From the NCBI RefSeq assembly GCF_014651895.1, contig NZ_BMXT01000006.1, positions 1-43,416 of the forward strand: DNA of 43,416 nt. The letters run 5' to 3'. The translations under genes were made by a program, and so were the position numbers. The DNA comes from Rhodanobacter panaciterrae (GTDB lineage Bacteria; Pseudomonadota; Gammaproteobacteria; Xanthomonadales; Rhodanobacteraceae). The notes beneath the pieces are model-generated. The model was not told the origin of the DNA. It saw only the letters and a program-made list of their open reading frames with translations, and did no database searches. This document shows positions 27,928-36,753 of the stretch, piece after piece. Positions within the stretch are counted from its first letter, which is position 1, and every line of letters starts with the position of its first letter.

Positions 27928-29615
27928 TACATGCTCTCCGGGGCGCTCAGGCCCAACAATGCCAAGCCATTTTTCAACACTTGCCGCGTCGCCACCACCA
28001 GCGCGAGGCGCGCGTTGCGCAACGCGGCGTCCTCGACCAGGAACTGATGCGAGTTGTAGTAGGTGTGGAATGCGTTGGCCAATTCACGCAGCCATGCGGC
28101 GACCAGATGCGGCTCCAGATTTGCCGCCGCGGCGTCGACCAGCTCCGGATACTTCGACAGCTCGGTCAGCAGGATCTGCTCGTGCTCGTTGTCCAACCGG
28201 GCCAGGTGGGCGAGGCCGTCCTGCAGGTCGAACGTGAAGCCCTTCTCGCCGGCTTGGCGCAGCACGCTGCACACGCGGGCATGCGCGTACTGGATGTAGT
28301 ACACCGGGTTGTCGTTCGATTGCGAACGGGCCAGGTCGATGTCGAATATCAGCTGCGAATCGGTCTTGCGCGCGATCAGGAAGTAGCGAGTGGCGTCGCA
28401 GCCGGCTTCGTCGATCAGGTCGCGCAGGGTGAGATAGCTGCCGGCACGCTTGGAAATCTTCACTTCCTCGCCGCCGCGCATCACGGTGATCATCTGGTAC
28501 AGCACGTAGTTCGGCCAGCCCTTGGGGATGCCCGCATCCAGCGCCTGCAGGCCGGCTTTCACGCGGGCTAGGCTGCCGTGGTGATCGGAGCCGAGCACGG
28601 TGATGGCGCTCTCGTAGCCGCGTTGCCACTTGCTCAGGTGATAGGCCACGTCCGGCACGAAGTAGGTGTAACTGCCGTCGGACTTGCGCATCACGCGGTC
28701 TTTGTCGTCGCCGTAGTCGGTGCTGCGCAGCCACAGCGCACCACCTTCTTCGTAGGTGTGACCGTGGGCGACCAGCTCGCGCACGGTCTCTTCCACCTTG
28801 CCGTCGCTGTACAGCGAGGACTCCAGGAAATACGTGTCGAAACCGACGCCGAACGCCTTCAGGTCGAGGTCCTGCTCGCGGCGCAGGCTGGCCACGGCGA
28901 AGCGGCGGATCGCGTCGAGGTCGTCGACATCGCCGGCGCCGGTCACCGTCTCGCCGTCGGCGACCACCGATTCGCGGTCGAGGTAGGCCCGCGCCACGTC
29001 GGCGATGTAGTCGCCGCGGTAGCCGCTTTCAGGCCAGCTGCTGTCGTCCGGGGTGATCCCGCGCGCGCGTGCCTGCACCGAGATCGCCAGATTCGCGATC
29101 TGCACGCCGGCATCGTTGTAGTAGTACTCGCGCTTGACGTTGCAGCCGGTGGCGTCGAGCAACCGGCTCAGGCAGTCGCCGATGACGGCGTTGCGGCCGT
29201 GACCCACATGCAGCGGACCGGTCGGATTCGCCGAAACGAATTCCACACCGACCGTCTTGCCATGGCCGGCGCTGCTGCGGCCGTAAGCATCGCCTTCGGC
29301 CATGATGCGGCGCACTTCGGCGTGGTAGGCGCCGGCGGCGAGGAAGAAGTTGATGAAACCGGGACCGGCGATTTCGATCTTCGCCACCAGTTCGTTCACC
29401 GGCAACGCGGCCACCAGTTTGTCGGCCAGTTCACGTGGCTTCGCACGAGCCGGCTTGGCCAGCAGCATCGCCACGTTGCAGGCGAAGTCACCATGCTCGC
29501 GGCTGCGCGCGCGCTCGATCACGAACCCCGGCAGGGTCAGGTCGGCAGGCAGGGTGGCATCGGCTTGCAGGGTCTGGATCGCCTGCAGCACCAAGTCGCG
29601 CAACTGTTCTTTCAC
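27927..29615 (-). CDS. argS: Arginyl-tRNA synthetase
   Basis: The 562-residue class I synthetase charges tRNA-Arg. The N-terminal Add1-type domain is at 1-115, the HIGH-like motif in [13 protein letters not shown] (about 137), the KMSKS-like motif in [15 protein letters not shown] (about 387) and the anticodon-binding DALR domain at about 440-562, ending in the family-typical [13 protein letters not shown]. The start is taken as GTG 29615 ([13 protein letters not shown]), where homology should begin; a longer frame runs upstream but has no family sense. Its stop overlaps the SPOR start by one base. Confidence 0.95.
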   Translation of the reverse strand: MKEQLRDLVLQAIQTLQADATLPADLTLPGFVIERARSREHGDFACNVAMLLAKPARAKPRELADKLVAALPVNELVAKIEIAGPGFINFFLAAGAYHAEVRRIMAEGDAYGRSSAGHGKTVGVEFVSANPTGPLHVGHGRNAVIGDCLSRLLDATGCNVKREYYYNDAGVQIANLAISVQARARGITPDDSSWPESGYRGDYIADVARAYLDRESVVADGETVTGAGDVDDLDAIRRFAVASLRREQDLDLKAFGVGFDTYFLESSLYSDGKVEETVRELVAHGHTYEEGGALWLRSTDYGDDKDRVMRKSDGSYTYFVPDVAYHLSKWQRGYESAITVLGSDHHGSLARVKAGLQALDAGIPKGWPNYVLYQMITVMRGGEEVKISKRAGSYLTLRDLIDEAGCDATRYFLIARKTDSQLIFDIDLARSQSNDNPVYYIQYAHARVCSVLRQAGEKGFTFDLQDGLAHLARLDNEHEQILLTELSKYPELVDAAAANLEPHLVAAWLRELANAFHTYYNSHQFLVEDAALRNARLALVVATRQVLKNGLALLGLSAPESM

Positions 29616-29837
29616 GGGTGGGATCGGTTTCGTGATGGAACCGCCAATCCTAACAGACCACCATGCCGACGAAACGCACCGGTCTTGGTGCTTGCAGCCA
29701 GCGTATGTGCGTGGCCGCGGGTCTTGATGCACCGCGACGAGCCGCCCTGTGGATAAGTCTGTGGGGAAAGCTGGAGAGGCCGGTTCGAAATCCATCTCGG
29801 GATCCCGGAAACGGGCTTGTCACAATAAATAATCAAA

Positions 29838-29854
29838 TTAATTCAATGAATTAA
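29838..29854. promoter_or_regulatory. Perfect AT-rich palindrome, possible operator or promoter element
   Basis: TTAATTCA and TGAATTAA flank a single central A, an uninterrupted 8-bp inverted repeat in a stretch of about 40 bases that is strikingly AT-rich compared with the flanks. TTGTCA at 29817-29822 is a possible -35 on the plus strand. The half-sites are not arranged like an ArgR box (TGAAT before ATTCA). The bound factor, if any, is unknown. Confidence 0.4.
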
Positions 29855-29997
29855 AGCGTCAACTTGCAGTAAAGGGCATGATCGGGCCGGCAAGGGCTTG
29901 TATCGCTCTTTTGTGCATAAGTTTCGGCGACTTGGCGGCCCTTCATGCGAGCGGCAGGTGTCATCGGTTCGTCATGCGGCATTGCGACAATGGCCGG

Positions 29998-30098
29998 GCC
30001 TGGACATGACTCCCCTCCATGAAACGGCAAGTGGAGACGCCGCTCTCTCCCCTCCCCCAATCGGCCCCACGGCGTGGTTCATTCCACGCCGTTTTTTT
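29998..30098 (+). ncRNA. Candidate trans-acting small RNA with C-rich loop
   Basis: About 100 bases on the plus strand fold by eye into three hairpins: CTCCA/TGGAG at 30015-30019 and 30032-30036; GCCG/CGGC at 30039-30042 and 30062-30065 enclosing the 19-base pyrimidine loop CTCTCTCCCCTCCCCCAAT; and the terminator at 30069-30098. An extended -10-like TGCGACAAT at 29983-29991 would set the 5' end near 29998; no good -35 is visible. C-rich loops pair with G-rich ribosome-binding sites in several bacterial sRNAs, including sX13 of Xanthomonas; kinship to sX13 is not established. Expression is unproven and the 5' end is a guess. Confidence 0.45.
30069..30098 (+). terminator. Strong rho-independent terminator
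   Basis: A perfect 9-bp stem (ACGGCGTGG, 30069-30077, with CCACGCCGT, 30084-30092) and a six-base loop TTCATT is followed by seven T residues (30092-30098). The T-run is only on the plus strand, while both neighbouring genes are on the minus strand, so it most likely ends an RNA transcribed from this intergenic region. Confidence 0.85.
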
Positions 30099-30116
30099 AT
30101 CGCCGCGGTTCAGGGC

Positions 30117-30788
30117 TCAGAGCAGGCCGCGGGCGGCCATCGATACCGGCTCACCACTGCCGATCACCAGATGATCGAGCACGCGCACGCCAACCAACTG
30201 CAATGCATCGCGCAATTCGTGGGTGATCGCACGATCGGCGGCACTGGGTTCGGCGACGCCGGAGGGATGGTTGTGCGCGAAGATCACGGCGCAGGCGTTG
30301 TGCTGCAGGCAGGCGCGCACCACTTCGCGCGGATGCACGCTGGCGCCGTCGACGGTGCCGCGGAACAATTCCTCGAACGCCAGCACGCGATGGCGGTTGT
30401 CCAGATACAGGCAGCCGAATACTTCGTACGGCAGATGGCGCAGACGCGCGCGCAGGAAATCGCCGCTGTCGCGCGGGTTGCCCAGGCTGGGTTTTTCCTG
30501 CAGCTGCTCGGCCAGGCTGCGCCGGGCCAGTTCGAGTGCGGCGGCGATGCGGGCACGCTTGGCCGGACCCAGTCCACCGGCGCGGATCTGCTGGTCGGGC
30601 CGGCCAAGCAGCGCGCCCAGACTGCCGGCCGTGCTCAGCAGTTCGCGCCCCAGCACCAACGCATCCTTGCCGCGACTGCCGCTGCCCAGCAGCACCGCCA
30701 GCAATTCGGCGTCGGACAGTGCAGTACTGCCACGGGTCAGCAGCTTTTCACGCGGGCGTTCGCCTTCGGGCCAGTCACGGATGCTCAT
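30117..30788 (-). CDS. radC: RadC/JAB-domain family protein
   Basis: The 223-residue protein has an N-terminal helical UPF0758 region with a helix-hairpin-helix-like segment (IRAGGLGPAKRARIAAALEL, about 68-87) and a C-terminal JAB/MPN metalloprotease-like domain with the JAMM pattern HNHPSGVAEPSAAD (about 171-184) preceded by the conserved Glu near 120. Despite its name, RadC is not clearly a repair protein and its substrate is unknown. ATG 30788 (MSIRDWPEGERPREKLL) is the standard family start. It is divergent from coaBC, the usual gammaproteobacterial arrangement. Confidence 0.93.
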   Translation of the reverse strand: MSIRDWPEGERPREKLLTRGSTALSDAELLAVLLGSGSRGKDALVLGRELLSTAGSLGALLGRPDQQIRAGGLGPAKRARIAAALELARRSLAEQLQEKPSLGNPRDSGDFLRARLRHLPYEVFGCLYLDNRHRVLAFEELFRGTVDGASVHPREVVRACLQHNACAVIFAHNHPSGVAEPSAADRAITHELRDALQLVGVRVLDHLVIGSGEPVSMAARGLL

Positions 30789-30884
30789 GCGCTCAACTTG
30801 CCGGACAGCACCGCTGCCAGGCAGCGGTCATGGCGAATGAATCCGGTAAGCTAGGCATCTGCCCGATTGTCAGGCCTGTCTTAC

Positions 30885-32090
30885 ATGAGTCTTGCCCAAC
30901 GCCGCATCCTGCTGGGTGTATCCGGCGGCATCGCCGCCTACAAGTCCTGCGAGCTGGTTCGCCGCCTGCGCGATCTCGATGCCGAGGTGCGTGTGGTGAT
31001 GACCGAGGGTGCCACCCACTTCGTCAGCCCGACCACGTTCCAGGCACTGTCCGGCCAGAGCGTGCGGGTGAGCCTGTGGGACGCGCAGGCCGAGGCAGCG
31101 ATGGGACATATCGAGCTGGCGCGCTGGGCCGAACGAATCCTGATTGCGCCAGCCAGCGCCGACATGCTGGCGCGACTGGCGCATGGCATGGCCGACGACC
31201 TGCTGACCACACTGTGCCTGGCCAGCGCCGCGCCGCTGTATCTGGCGCCGGCGATGAACCAGCAGATGTGGGCGCATCCGGCGGTGCAGGCGAATATCGG
31301 CACGTTGCGCCAGCGCGGTGTGCAACTGCTCGGCCCGGCCGCTGGCGATCAGGCTTGTGGTGACGTCGGCACAGGCCGGATGCTGGAGCCGCACGAATTG
31401 CGTGATGCGTTGCTGGCCTCGTTCGGCAACCAGTCGCTGGCTGGGTTGAAGGTGCTGGTCAGTGCTGGCCCGACCTACGAAGACATCGACCCGGTGCGTT
31501 TCATCGGCAACCGCAGTTCCGGCCGAATGGGTTTCGCGGTGGCTGCTGCTGCTGTCCAGGCGGGCGCCAGGGTGACCCTGATTGCCGGGCCGGTGAGCCT
31601 GGCGACACCGGCCGGTGTCGCGCAACGCATCGATGTGCGCAGCGCGGCGCAGATGCATGCGGCGGTGCTGAGCGCCGCGGCGCAGGCGGACATCTATATC
31701 GGCGCAGCGGCAGTCGGCGATTACCGCCCGCTGGAAGTATCCGCGCAAAAACTGAAAAAGCGCGACGGTACCGGCCTGTCGCTGCAGCTCGCCGAGAATC
31801 CGGACATTCTGGCCAGTCTGTCGGCGCAAACCGCGCACCCGTTCCTGGTCGGATTCGCCGCGGAGACGCATGATGTGGCGAGCTATGCGCAGGGCAAACT
31901 GCGGCACAAGGGGCTGGACATGATTGCGGCCAATCAGGTGGGTGACGGTCTCGGTTTCGAGGCGGCCGACAACGCGTTGACGTTGTACTGGGCCGACGGC
32001 ATGGTCGAACTGCCGCGGGCGGCGAAACCCGAACTGGCGCGCCAGCTGATCGCCCAGGTGGCTGAGCGCTATCGGGCGGCGCGCGGATGA
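30885..32090 (+). CDS. coaBC: Bifunctional phosphopantothenoylcysteine decarboxylase / phosphopantothenate-cysteine ligase
   Basis: The 401-residue fusion does two consecutive steps of coenzyme A synthesis. The FMN-binding CoaC half (1-190) has [11 protein letters not shown] near the start, the PAMNQQMW motif (about 123-130) and the catalytic Cys in [10 protein letters not shown] (about 157-166). The CoaB half has the [11 protein letters not shown] dimer/nucleotide segment (about 206-216) and KLKKRDG (about 288-294) with the conserved Lys. ATG 30885 ([11 protein letters not shown]) is chosen; the frame is open a little further upstream only from a TTG. Its TGA overlaps the dut ATG (ATGA), so the two are coupled. 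Confidence 0.95.
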   Translation: MSLAQRRILLGVSGGIAAYKSCELVRRLRDLDAEVRVVMTEGATHFVSPTTFQALSGQSVRVSLWDAQAEAAMGHIELARWAERILIAPASADMLARLAHGMADDLLTTLCLASAAPLYLAPAMNQQMWAHPAVQANIGTLRQRGVQLLGPAAGDQACGDVGTGRMLEPHELRDALLASFGNQSLAGLKVLVSAGPTYEDIDPVRFIGNRSSGRMGFAVAAAAVQAGARVTLIAGPVSLATPAGVAQRIDVRSAAQMHAAVLSAAAQADIYIGAAAVGDYRPLEVSAQKLKKRDGTGLSLQLAENPDILASLSAQTAHPFLVGFAAETHDVASYAQGKLRHKGLDMIAANQVGDGLGFEAADNALTLYWADGMVELPRAAKPELARQLIAQVAERYRAARG

Positions 32091-32545
32091 CGATCGACGT
32101 CGAGCTGAAAATTCTCGATCCGCGCCTCGGCGACAGCATTCCGTTGCCACAGGCCGCTACCCCCGGCAGCGCCGGCATGGATCTGCGTGCCGCATTGGAG
32201 GCACCACTGACGCTGGCGCCGGGCGAAAGTGCGCTGGTACCCAGTGGCATCGCGATCCACATCGGTGATCCAGGCTGGTGCGCGCTGATCGTGCCGCGCT
32301 CGGGGCTGGGTCACAAACACGGCCTGGTGATGGGCAATCTGGTCGGGGTGATCGACGCCGACTATCAGGGGCCGCTGATGATTTCATGCTGGAATCGCGG
32401 CACACAGTCGTACACCATCGCGGTGGGCGATCGGATTGCCCAGTTGCTGCTGGTGCCGGTGGCGCAGGCGCGGCTGAAGGTCGTGACCGAATTTGCGCCG
32501 AGTGAACGCGGCAGCGGTGGTTTTGGTTCGACGGGTAACCAATGA
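32087..32545 (+). CDS. dut: Deoxyuridine 5'-triphosphate nucleotidohydrolase (dUTPase)
   Basis: The 152-residue trimeric dUTPase hydrolyses dUTP to dUMP and pyrophosphate, keeping uracil out of DNA. All five motifs are present: AGMDLRA (25-31), [10 protein letters not shown] (about 72-81), [13 protein letters not shown] (about 85-97), [10 protein letters not shown] (about 115-124) and the flexible C-terminal [10 protein letters not shown] (about 141-150). It overlaps coaBC by four bases and is 61 bp ahead of the algC-type gene, the same coaBC-dut-algC order as in Pseudomonas. Confidence 0.97.
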   Translation: MTIDVELKILDPRLGDSIPLPQAATPGSAGMDLRAALEAPLTLAPGESALVPSGIAIHIGDPGWCALIVPRSGLGHKHGLVMGNLVGVIDADYQGPLMISCWNRGTQSYTIAVGDRIAQLLLVPVAQARLKVVTEFAPSERGSGGFGSTGNQ

Positions 32546-32606
32546 GCAGACAGGTGGGTTCGGAACCTATCGGATCGGCACGCAGGCACAGCCGTGGGGG
32601 CGGGAT

Positions 32607-34934
32607 ATGGCGTTGAATATCGCGAAAGAACGGCTGCGCAACCTGCAGATCGACTGGAACGATCTGTTGCCACTGGCTGGTGGCACCCTCTTGCTGCTGC
32701 TGGGGCTGTTCTGCGCGTGGCAGACTTGGCTGATCGCGGATGAAGGAAATGCCATCGAGCGGGTGCATATCGCCCAGAACGAGGCGGTGCAGGCGATGTC
32801 CGATGAAGTCGCCAGACAACGCGGCACCGTCGAAAAGGTGTTGGCTGGGGTGGACCCGGCCACCCTGATGAGCGATCCGGCGCAGTCCGCGGCGGCGCTG
32901 CGCCAGCAGTTGCCGCAGGCGAAGAAACTAGAGCTGTACAGCGGCGATCTGAACGAGGTGCTGAAGGCCAACTACCGCGAGTTCGGTTACGCCAAGGCGG
33001 CCCAGCTGATGGCTGCGCAGAGTGCCGAAGGGGTGCCGCTGGCACAGAGTGTTTCCTATGGCGGCGACGATCGCCGGCTGAGTCTGGTGATTCCGCTGGG
33101 ACCGCCGCAACAGGCGCAGGCATGGGCTTGGGTCGAGCTGCCGTTCGCTCCGCTGCGGCAACGTTTCGATGCGATCTCGCCAGCTGGTGGCCGGCTGGAG
33201 TTCCGCCAGGGCGACGAGCACGGCAACGTGCAGCTGTTTTCGCATGGCGCCGCGTCGGCCGAGGCCGAAGCGACCAGCAAGCCGGTCGCCGGCAGCGTGT
33301 TCAGTGTCGGCGCCGGTTTGCCCGGTGCCTTCATTGTGTTGCCGCGCTCGTGGTTGTTGAGTGGCTTGCTGACCTTGCTGGGCTTGGGCGGCGGAAGCTA
33401 CCTGTTGTGGCTGCGCCTGCGTTGGCGCGAGGTGCCGACGGTTGAGCCCGAGGAAGTGGCGTTGCCGGAGAGAATCGAAAATGTCCCCGCACTGACCAGG
33501 GCAGCGAGGCCATCTGCGGCCCCCTCACCAGCGCCACCGGTCACCGCGACGGTCAATGTGGATCCAAGCATCTTCCGCGCGTACGACGTGCGCGGCGTGG
33601 TCGGCAAGACCTTGAACAAGGAGGTCGCGCACGCGCTCGGTCAGTCGATTGGTGCGTTGATGAACGAGAAGGGCCTGCGCGAAATCGTGGTCGGCCGTGA
33701 TGGTCGCCTGTCCGGGCCGGAGCTGGCCGGCGCGCTGGCCGATGGCCTGCGTGCGGCTGGTATCGACGTGATCGATGTCGGCGCGGTACCCACGCCGGTG
33801 ATCTATTACGCGGCGTATCGCTTCAATACCGGTTGCGGCGTGGCGGTGACCGGCAGCCACAATCCGCCGGACTACAACGGCTTCAAGATCGTGGTCGGCG
33901 GCCAGACCTTGTCCGAGGGTGCGATCCAGGATCTGTACCAGCGCATCGCCAGCGGCGCGCTGGCCAGCGATGGTCGGGGCAGCCTGCGCCAGGTCGACGT
34001 GGCGCCCGACTACATCGAAAAGATCGTCTCCGACGTACTTGCCGAGCGCCGCCTGAAGATCGTCGTCGATTGCGGCAACGGCATTCCCGGTGCGATCGCA
34101 CCGCAGGTGCTGGAAGGGGTCGGTTGCGAGGTGATCCCGCTGTACTGCGACGTCGACGGCACGTTCCCGAATCACCATCCGGATCCGTCAGATCCCCACA
34201 ATCTCGAGGATCTGATCCTGTCAGTGAAACGGACCGGTGCCGATCTGGGCATCGCGTTCGATGGCGACGGCGATCGCCTCGGCGTGGTCACCCGCTCCGG
34301 CGAGATCATCTATCCGGACCGTCTGCTGATGCTGTTCGCGCGCGATGTGCTGTCGCGCCAGCCCGGCGCCACCGTCATCTATGACGTCAAGTGCACCAGC
34401 CATTTGAAGGGCCAGATCCTGGATGCCGGCGGCAGCCCGCTGATGTGGCGCACCGGCCATTCACTGATCAAGGCGAAGATGCGCGAGACCGGTGCCGAGC
34501 TGGCCGGCGAGATGAGTGGGCACTTCTTCTTCAAGGAGCGCTGGTACGGTTTCGACGACGGCATCTACGCGGCTGCCCGCTTGCTGGAAATCCTTGCCGG
34601 CGACCTGCAGGGGCGCAGCCCGGAAGAGATCTTCACCACGCTGCCGAAGAGCGTCTCCACACCCGAGCTGAAGATCGAGTTGGCCGAGGGCGAGCACTAT
34701 CGCTTCATGGACAAGTTGCGCCAGCAGGCCAACTTCGACGATGCCACCCTGATCACCATCGACGGGCTGCGTGCGGACTGGCCGGATGGCTGGGGCCTGG
34801 TCCGCGCCTCCAATACCACGCCGGTACTGGTGCTGCGTTTCGAGGCGGACGATGCCGCAGCGCTGAAGCGCATCCAGCTGATCTTCCGCAAGCAGCTGCT
34901 GGCGGTGGATTTCAAGCTGAAATTGCCGTACTGA
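32607..34934 (+). CDS. algC: Phosphomannomutase/phosphoglucomutase with N-terminal membrane-anchored sensor-like extension (AlgC-like)
   Basis: The 775-residue protein joins two parts. Residues 1-275 hold a membrane helix (about 21-42), an extracytoplasmic region of about 200 residues and a second helix (about 248-268). After a Pro/Ala-rich linker, the enzyme proper runs from about 318 (DPSIFRAYDVRG) to the end: phosphoserine loop TGSHNP (about 414-419), Mg-binding DGDGDR (about 551-556), sugar-binding GEMSGH (about 633) and phosphate-binding RASNTTP (about 732). The enzyme part alone is the usual 460 residues and would interconvert mannose- or glucose-6-phosphate and 1-phosphate for LPS and exopolysaccharide. 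ATG 32607 follows a G-rich ribosome-binding site. The extension's role is unknown. Confidence 0.93.
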   Translation: MALNIAKERLRNLQIDWNDLLPLAGGTLLLLLGLFCAWQTWLIADEGNAIERVHIAQNEAVQAMSDEVARQRGTVEKVLAGVDPATLMSDPAQSAAALRQQLPQAKKLELYSGDLNEVLKANYREFGYAKAAQLMAAQSAEGVPLAQSVSYGGDDRRLSLVIPLGPPQQAQAWAWVELPFAPLRQRFDAISPAGGRLEFRQGDEHGNVQLFSHGAASAEAEATSKPVAGSVFSVGAGLPGAFIVLPRSWLLSGLLTLLGLGGGSYLLWLRLRWREVPTVEPEEVALPERIENVPALTRAARPSAAPSPAPPVTATVNVDPSIFRAYDVRGVVGKTLNKEVAHALGQSIGALMNEKGLREIVVGRDGRLSGPELAGALADGLRAAGIDVIDVGAVPTPVIYYAAYRFNTGCGVAVTGSHNPPDYNGFKIVVGGQTLSEGAIQDLYQRIASGALASDGRGSLRQVDVAPDYIEKIVSDVLAERRLKIVVDCGNGIPGAIAPQVLEGVGCEVIPLYCDVDGTFPNHHPDPSDPHNLEDLILSVKRTGADLGIAFDGDGDRLGVVTRSGEIIYPDRLLMLFARDVLSRQPGATVIYDVKCTSHLKGQILDAGGSPLMWRTGHSLIKAKMRETGAELAGEMSGHFFFKERWYGFDDGIYAAARLLEILAGDLQGRSPEEIFTTLPKSVSTPELKIELAEGEHYRFMDKLRQQANFDDATLITIDGLRADWPDGWGLVRASNTTPVLVLRFEADDAAALKRIQLIFRKQLLAVDFKLKLPY

Positions 34935-34952
34935 ACTGATACCGGCGGTAAG

Positions 34953-34976
34953 AAAAAGGCCAGCGAAAGCTGGCCT
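34953..34976 (-). terminator. Rho-independent terminator for the DUF4124 gene
   Basis: A perfect 8-bp stem AGGCCAGC/GCTGGCCT (34957-34964 and 34969-34976) with a four-base loop is followed on the minus strand by a five-T run (34957-34953). It lies 27 bases past the stop of the minus-strand gene at 35003. On the plus strand the same hairpin, without a good T-run, lies 22 bases past the algC stop and may help end that transcript too. Confidence 0.8.
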
Positions 34977-35002
34977 GTATTCCTCACGAAAACAGCGGCG
35001 GG

Positions 35003-35644
35003 TTACTCCGTGGGCTGCGCTTGCGCCGCCTTGAGCTCGCGATAGTGCGCCAGTTGCTTGGCTTGCTGTTGCACGGTCTGCACGCGCAAAGCCTGTTGGC
35101 GCTGCAACGCGCTGCGCTGGGCGGTGACGATGCCACGCTGCTGGGCGATGTTGTCGACCAGGAACTTCGGCACCGGCGTCTTGGCGTTCTCCATGTCGGC
35201 CGCGCGCGCGAGCAGGTCGGTGAGTGCCTTTTCCTGGCTGCGCAGGTTGATCTGGGTGGTGTGGATCTGTTGGTCGATGGTATCCAGCGCCTGCTGTTGC
35301 GAGATCTTGTACGACTCTTCGTCCGGATAGGCCGCCAGCATCTGCGTTTCGGCGTTGGCGATCTCCTGCGCCGCGCGCTGCTTGGCCGCCTGTTCGGCCG
35401 CCAGCTTGTTGGCGGCGGCGCGCTCTTCGGCGTTCAACTGGCGCGGCACATGCTGCACTACCAGACCATGGTCGTTGACTAGGTCATAGCCGTACTTCAT
35501 CGCATCGGCGGTAAGGCTGTCGCTGAAATGCATCAGGCCTTGTCCGTCGTACCATTTGTAGCGGATGTTGCCGGTGTTCTGGGCGTGCGCCGACAGGCTC
35601 GCGACCAGCACGACAGCAGCAAAAACAAGTAGTGATTTGCGCAT
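35003..35644 (-). CDS. DUF4124 domain-containing exported coiled-coil protein
   Basis: The 213-residue protein has a signal peptide (MRKSLLVFAAVVLVASLSAHA, cleavage near 21), a short DUF4124-type module (IRYKWYDGQGLMHFSDSL, about 28-45) and a long Gln/Ala/Glu-rich coiled coil (about 70-205). DUF4124 proteins are common in proteobacterial periplasms and their function is not known. ATG 35644 has AAGGGAGA just upstream. A -10-like TATACT at 35669-35664 would give a very short leader. A terminator follows the gene. Confidence 0.85.
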   Translation of the reverse strand: MRKSLLVFAAVVLVASLSAHAQNTGNIRYKWYDGQGLMHFSDSLTADAMKYGYDLVNDHGLVVQHVPRQLNAEERAAANKLAAEQAAKQRAAQEIANAETQMLAAYPDEESYKISQQQALDTIDQQIHTTQINLRSQEKALTDLLARAADMENAKTPVPKFLVDNIAQQRGIVTAQRSALQRQQALRVQTVQQQAKQLAHYRELKAAQAQPTE

Positions 35645-35760
35645 GGATTCTCCCTTGTTTCCCAGTATAGCCGTCGTCATCGTGCTGCCTAGCACTGTAT
35701 CCGCCGCTACGGTTGCCACTGTGATCGGGTTCGCTGGAGTTTAGGGGTCCCTGGTTGAAC

Positions 35761-36408
35761 TCAACCCTGAACCCCGTAGCGTTCGCGATAAGCCAGCAGA
35801 CGAGCGTGCTCGGTGGCCAATTGAGGCTGTTCGCCGGCATACGCCAGCACGTCGTCGAGGCTGGTGATCGCGATCACCGGAATACCGTAGTCGGTAGCCA
35901 CTTCCTGCGCGGCGGAGTGCTCGCCCTGGCCGCGTTCCTGCCGATCCAGTGCGATCAGCACACCGGCCGGTTCCGCGCCGTGCGCACGGATCAAGGCCAG
36001 TGATTCACGCACCGCGGTGCCGGCCGTCATCACGTCGTCGACGATCAGCACGCGGCCCTTGAGCGGCGCACCGACCAGCACGCCACCCTCGCCGTGATCC
36101 TTCGCCTCCTTGCGGTTGTACGCCCACGGCAAGTCACGCTGGTGTTGATCGGCCAGTGCGATGGCGGTAGCCGCGGCCAGTGCGATGCCCTTGTAGGCAG
36201 GGCCGAACAGCATGTCGACCTTGATTCCGGCATTGACCACGGCGGCGGCGTAGGCACGCCCGAGCTGGGCCAATGCGGCGCCCGAATCAATGCGCCCCAT
36301 GTTGAAGAAGTACGGGCTTTGCCGGCCGGATTTCAGGGTGAACTCGCCGAAGCGCAGCACTTCGCGTTGCAGGGTGAGTTCGATGAAGTCGCGCTGGTAG
36401 TCGTGCAC
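35761..36408 (-). CDS. pyrE: Orotate phosphoribosyltransferase
   Basis: The 215-residue enzyme of pyrimidine synthesis joins orotate and PRPP to OMP. The N-terminal hood ([34 protein letters not shown]) and the catalytic loop ([13 protein letters not shown], about 97-109) are typical. The PRPP motif [13 protein letters not shown] is at about 120-132. It lies 24 bp after the shortened GNAT gene on the same strand and next to exonuclease III, a pairing conserved in many gammaproteobacteria. Confidence 0.96.
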   Translation of the reverse strand: MHDYQRDFIELTLQREVLRFGEFTLKSGRQSPYFFNMGRIDSGAALAQLGRAYAAAVVNAGIKVDMLFGPAYKGIALAAATAIALADQHQRDLPWAYNRKEAKDHGEGGVLVGAPLKGRVLIVDDVMTAGTAVRESLALIRAHGAEPAGVLIALDRQERGQGEHSAAQEVATDYGIPVIAITSLDDVLAYAGEQPQLATEHARLLAYRERYGVQG

Positions 36409-36432
36409 AAGTCGTCTCGCTGGCAGTCGGAA

Positions 36433-36684
36433 TCAGGGCGGCGCTCGCAGCAGCAGATGCTGCGGGCCGGAACGGCCGCCATGGTACAGCTCGCCGCTGT
36501 CGTGGAAGCCGGCCCGCAGGTACAAGCGCAAGGCTGCATGGTTGTTGTGGTTCACCGTGAGTACTAGCAGGCTGTCGATCGCGCCCACGTCATCCCGCTG
36601 GGCCGGCAGCACGCGCAAGCGTAGCAAAGCCGGGCGCAGTTCGAGATTGACCGGGGCGACGCGAATGGCGGGACGTTCAGGCAT
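36433..36684 (-). pseudogene. GNAT acetyltransferase remnant with internal in-frame deletion
   Basis: The 83-residue product looks like the two ends of a GNAT enzyme joined together. Residues 12-35 (VNLELRPALLRLRVLPAQRD) match the first strand and helices of the SpeG/YjbC-like GNAT pattern. Residues 38-80 (LLVLTVNHNNHAALRLYLRA, then GFHDSGELYHGGRSGPQHLL) match the last third of such proteins. The roughly 65-70 residues between, including the acetyl-CoA loop Q/RxxGxG, are missing, so no acetyltransferase activity is expected. The frame is intact and the ATG has AAGGGA at a proper distance, so it may still be translated ahead of pyrE. Calling it a pseudogene is inference from the family layout. 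Confidence 0.6.
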
Positions 36685-36753
36685 GTTCCCTTCTGCTGGC
36701 GGTAGTGAGGCGTCGCGGTTGTTATGATCACCCATCACGAGCCGGGAGACTTC

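Larger units (their letters stand above)
29616..30116. other. 501-bp intergenic region between argS and radC
   Basis: No protein gene was recognised. From left to right it holds the argS leader and promoter (not placed with confidence), a weak CCCG-GAAA-CGGG hairpin near 29805-29816, an AT-rich island at about 29817-29856 with a 17-bp palindrome, and a plus-strand candidate small RNA ending in an intrinsic terminator at 30069-30098. Both flanking genes are on the minus strand, so the terminator belongs to neither. Confidence 0.6.

Noticed and set aside
29778..29806. GGTTCGAAATCC resembling a tRNA T-arm
   Set aside because: It has an extra base in the loop, no acceptor stem or anticodon arm around it, and no CCA end.
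35753..35766. GGTTGA-AC-TCAACC palindrome at the pyrE stop
   Set aside because: Two-base loop and no T-run on either strand, so not an intrinsic terminator; probably chance.
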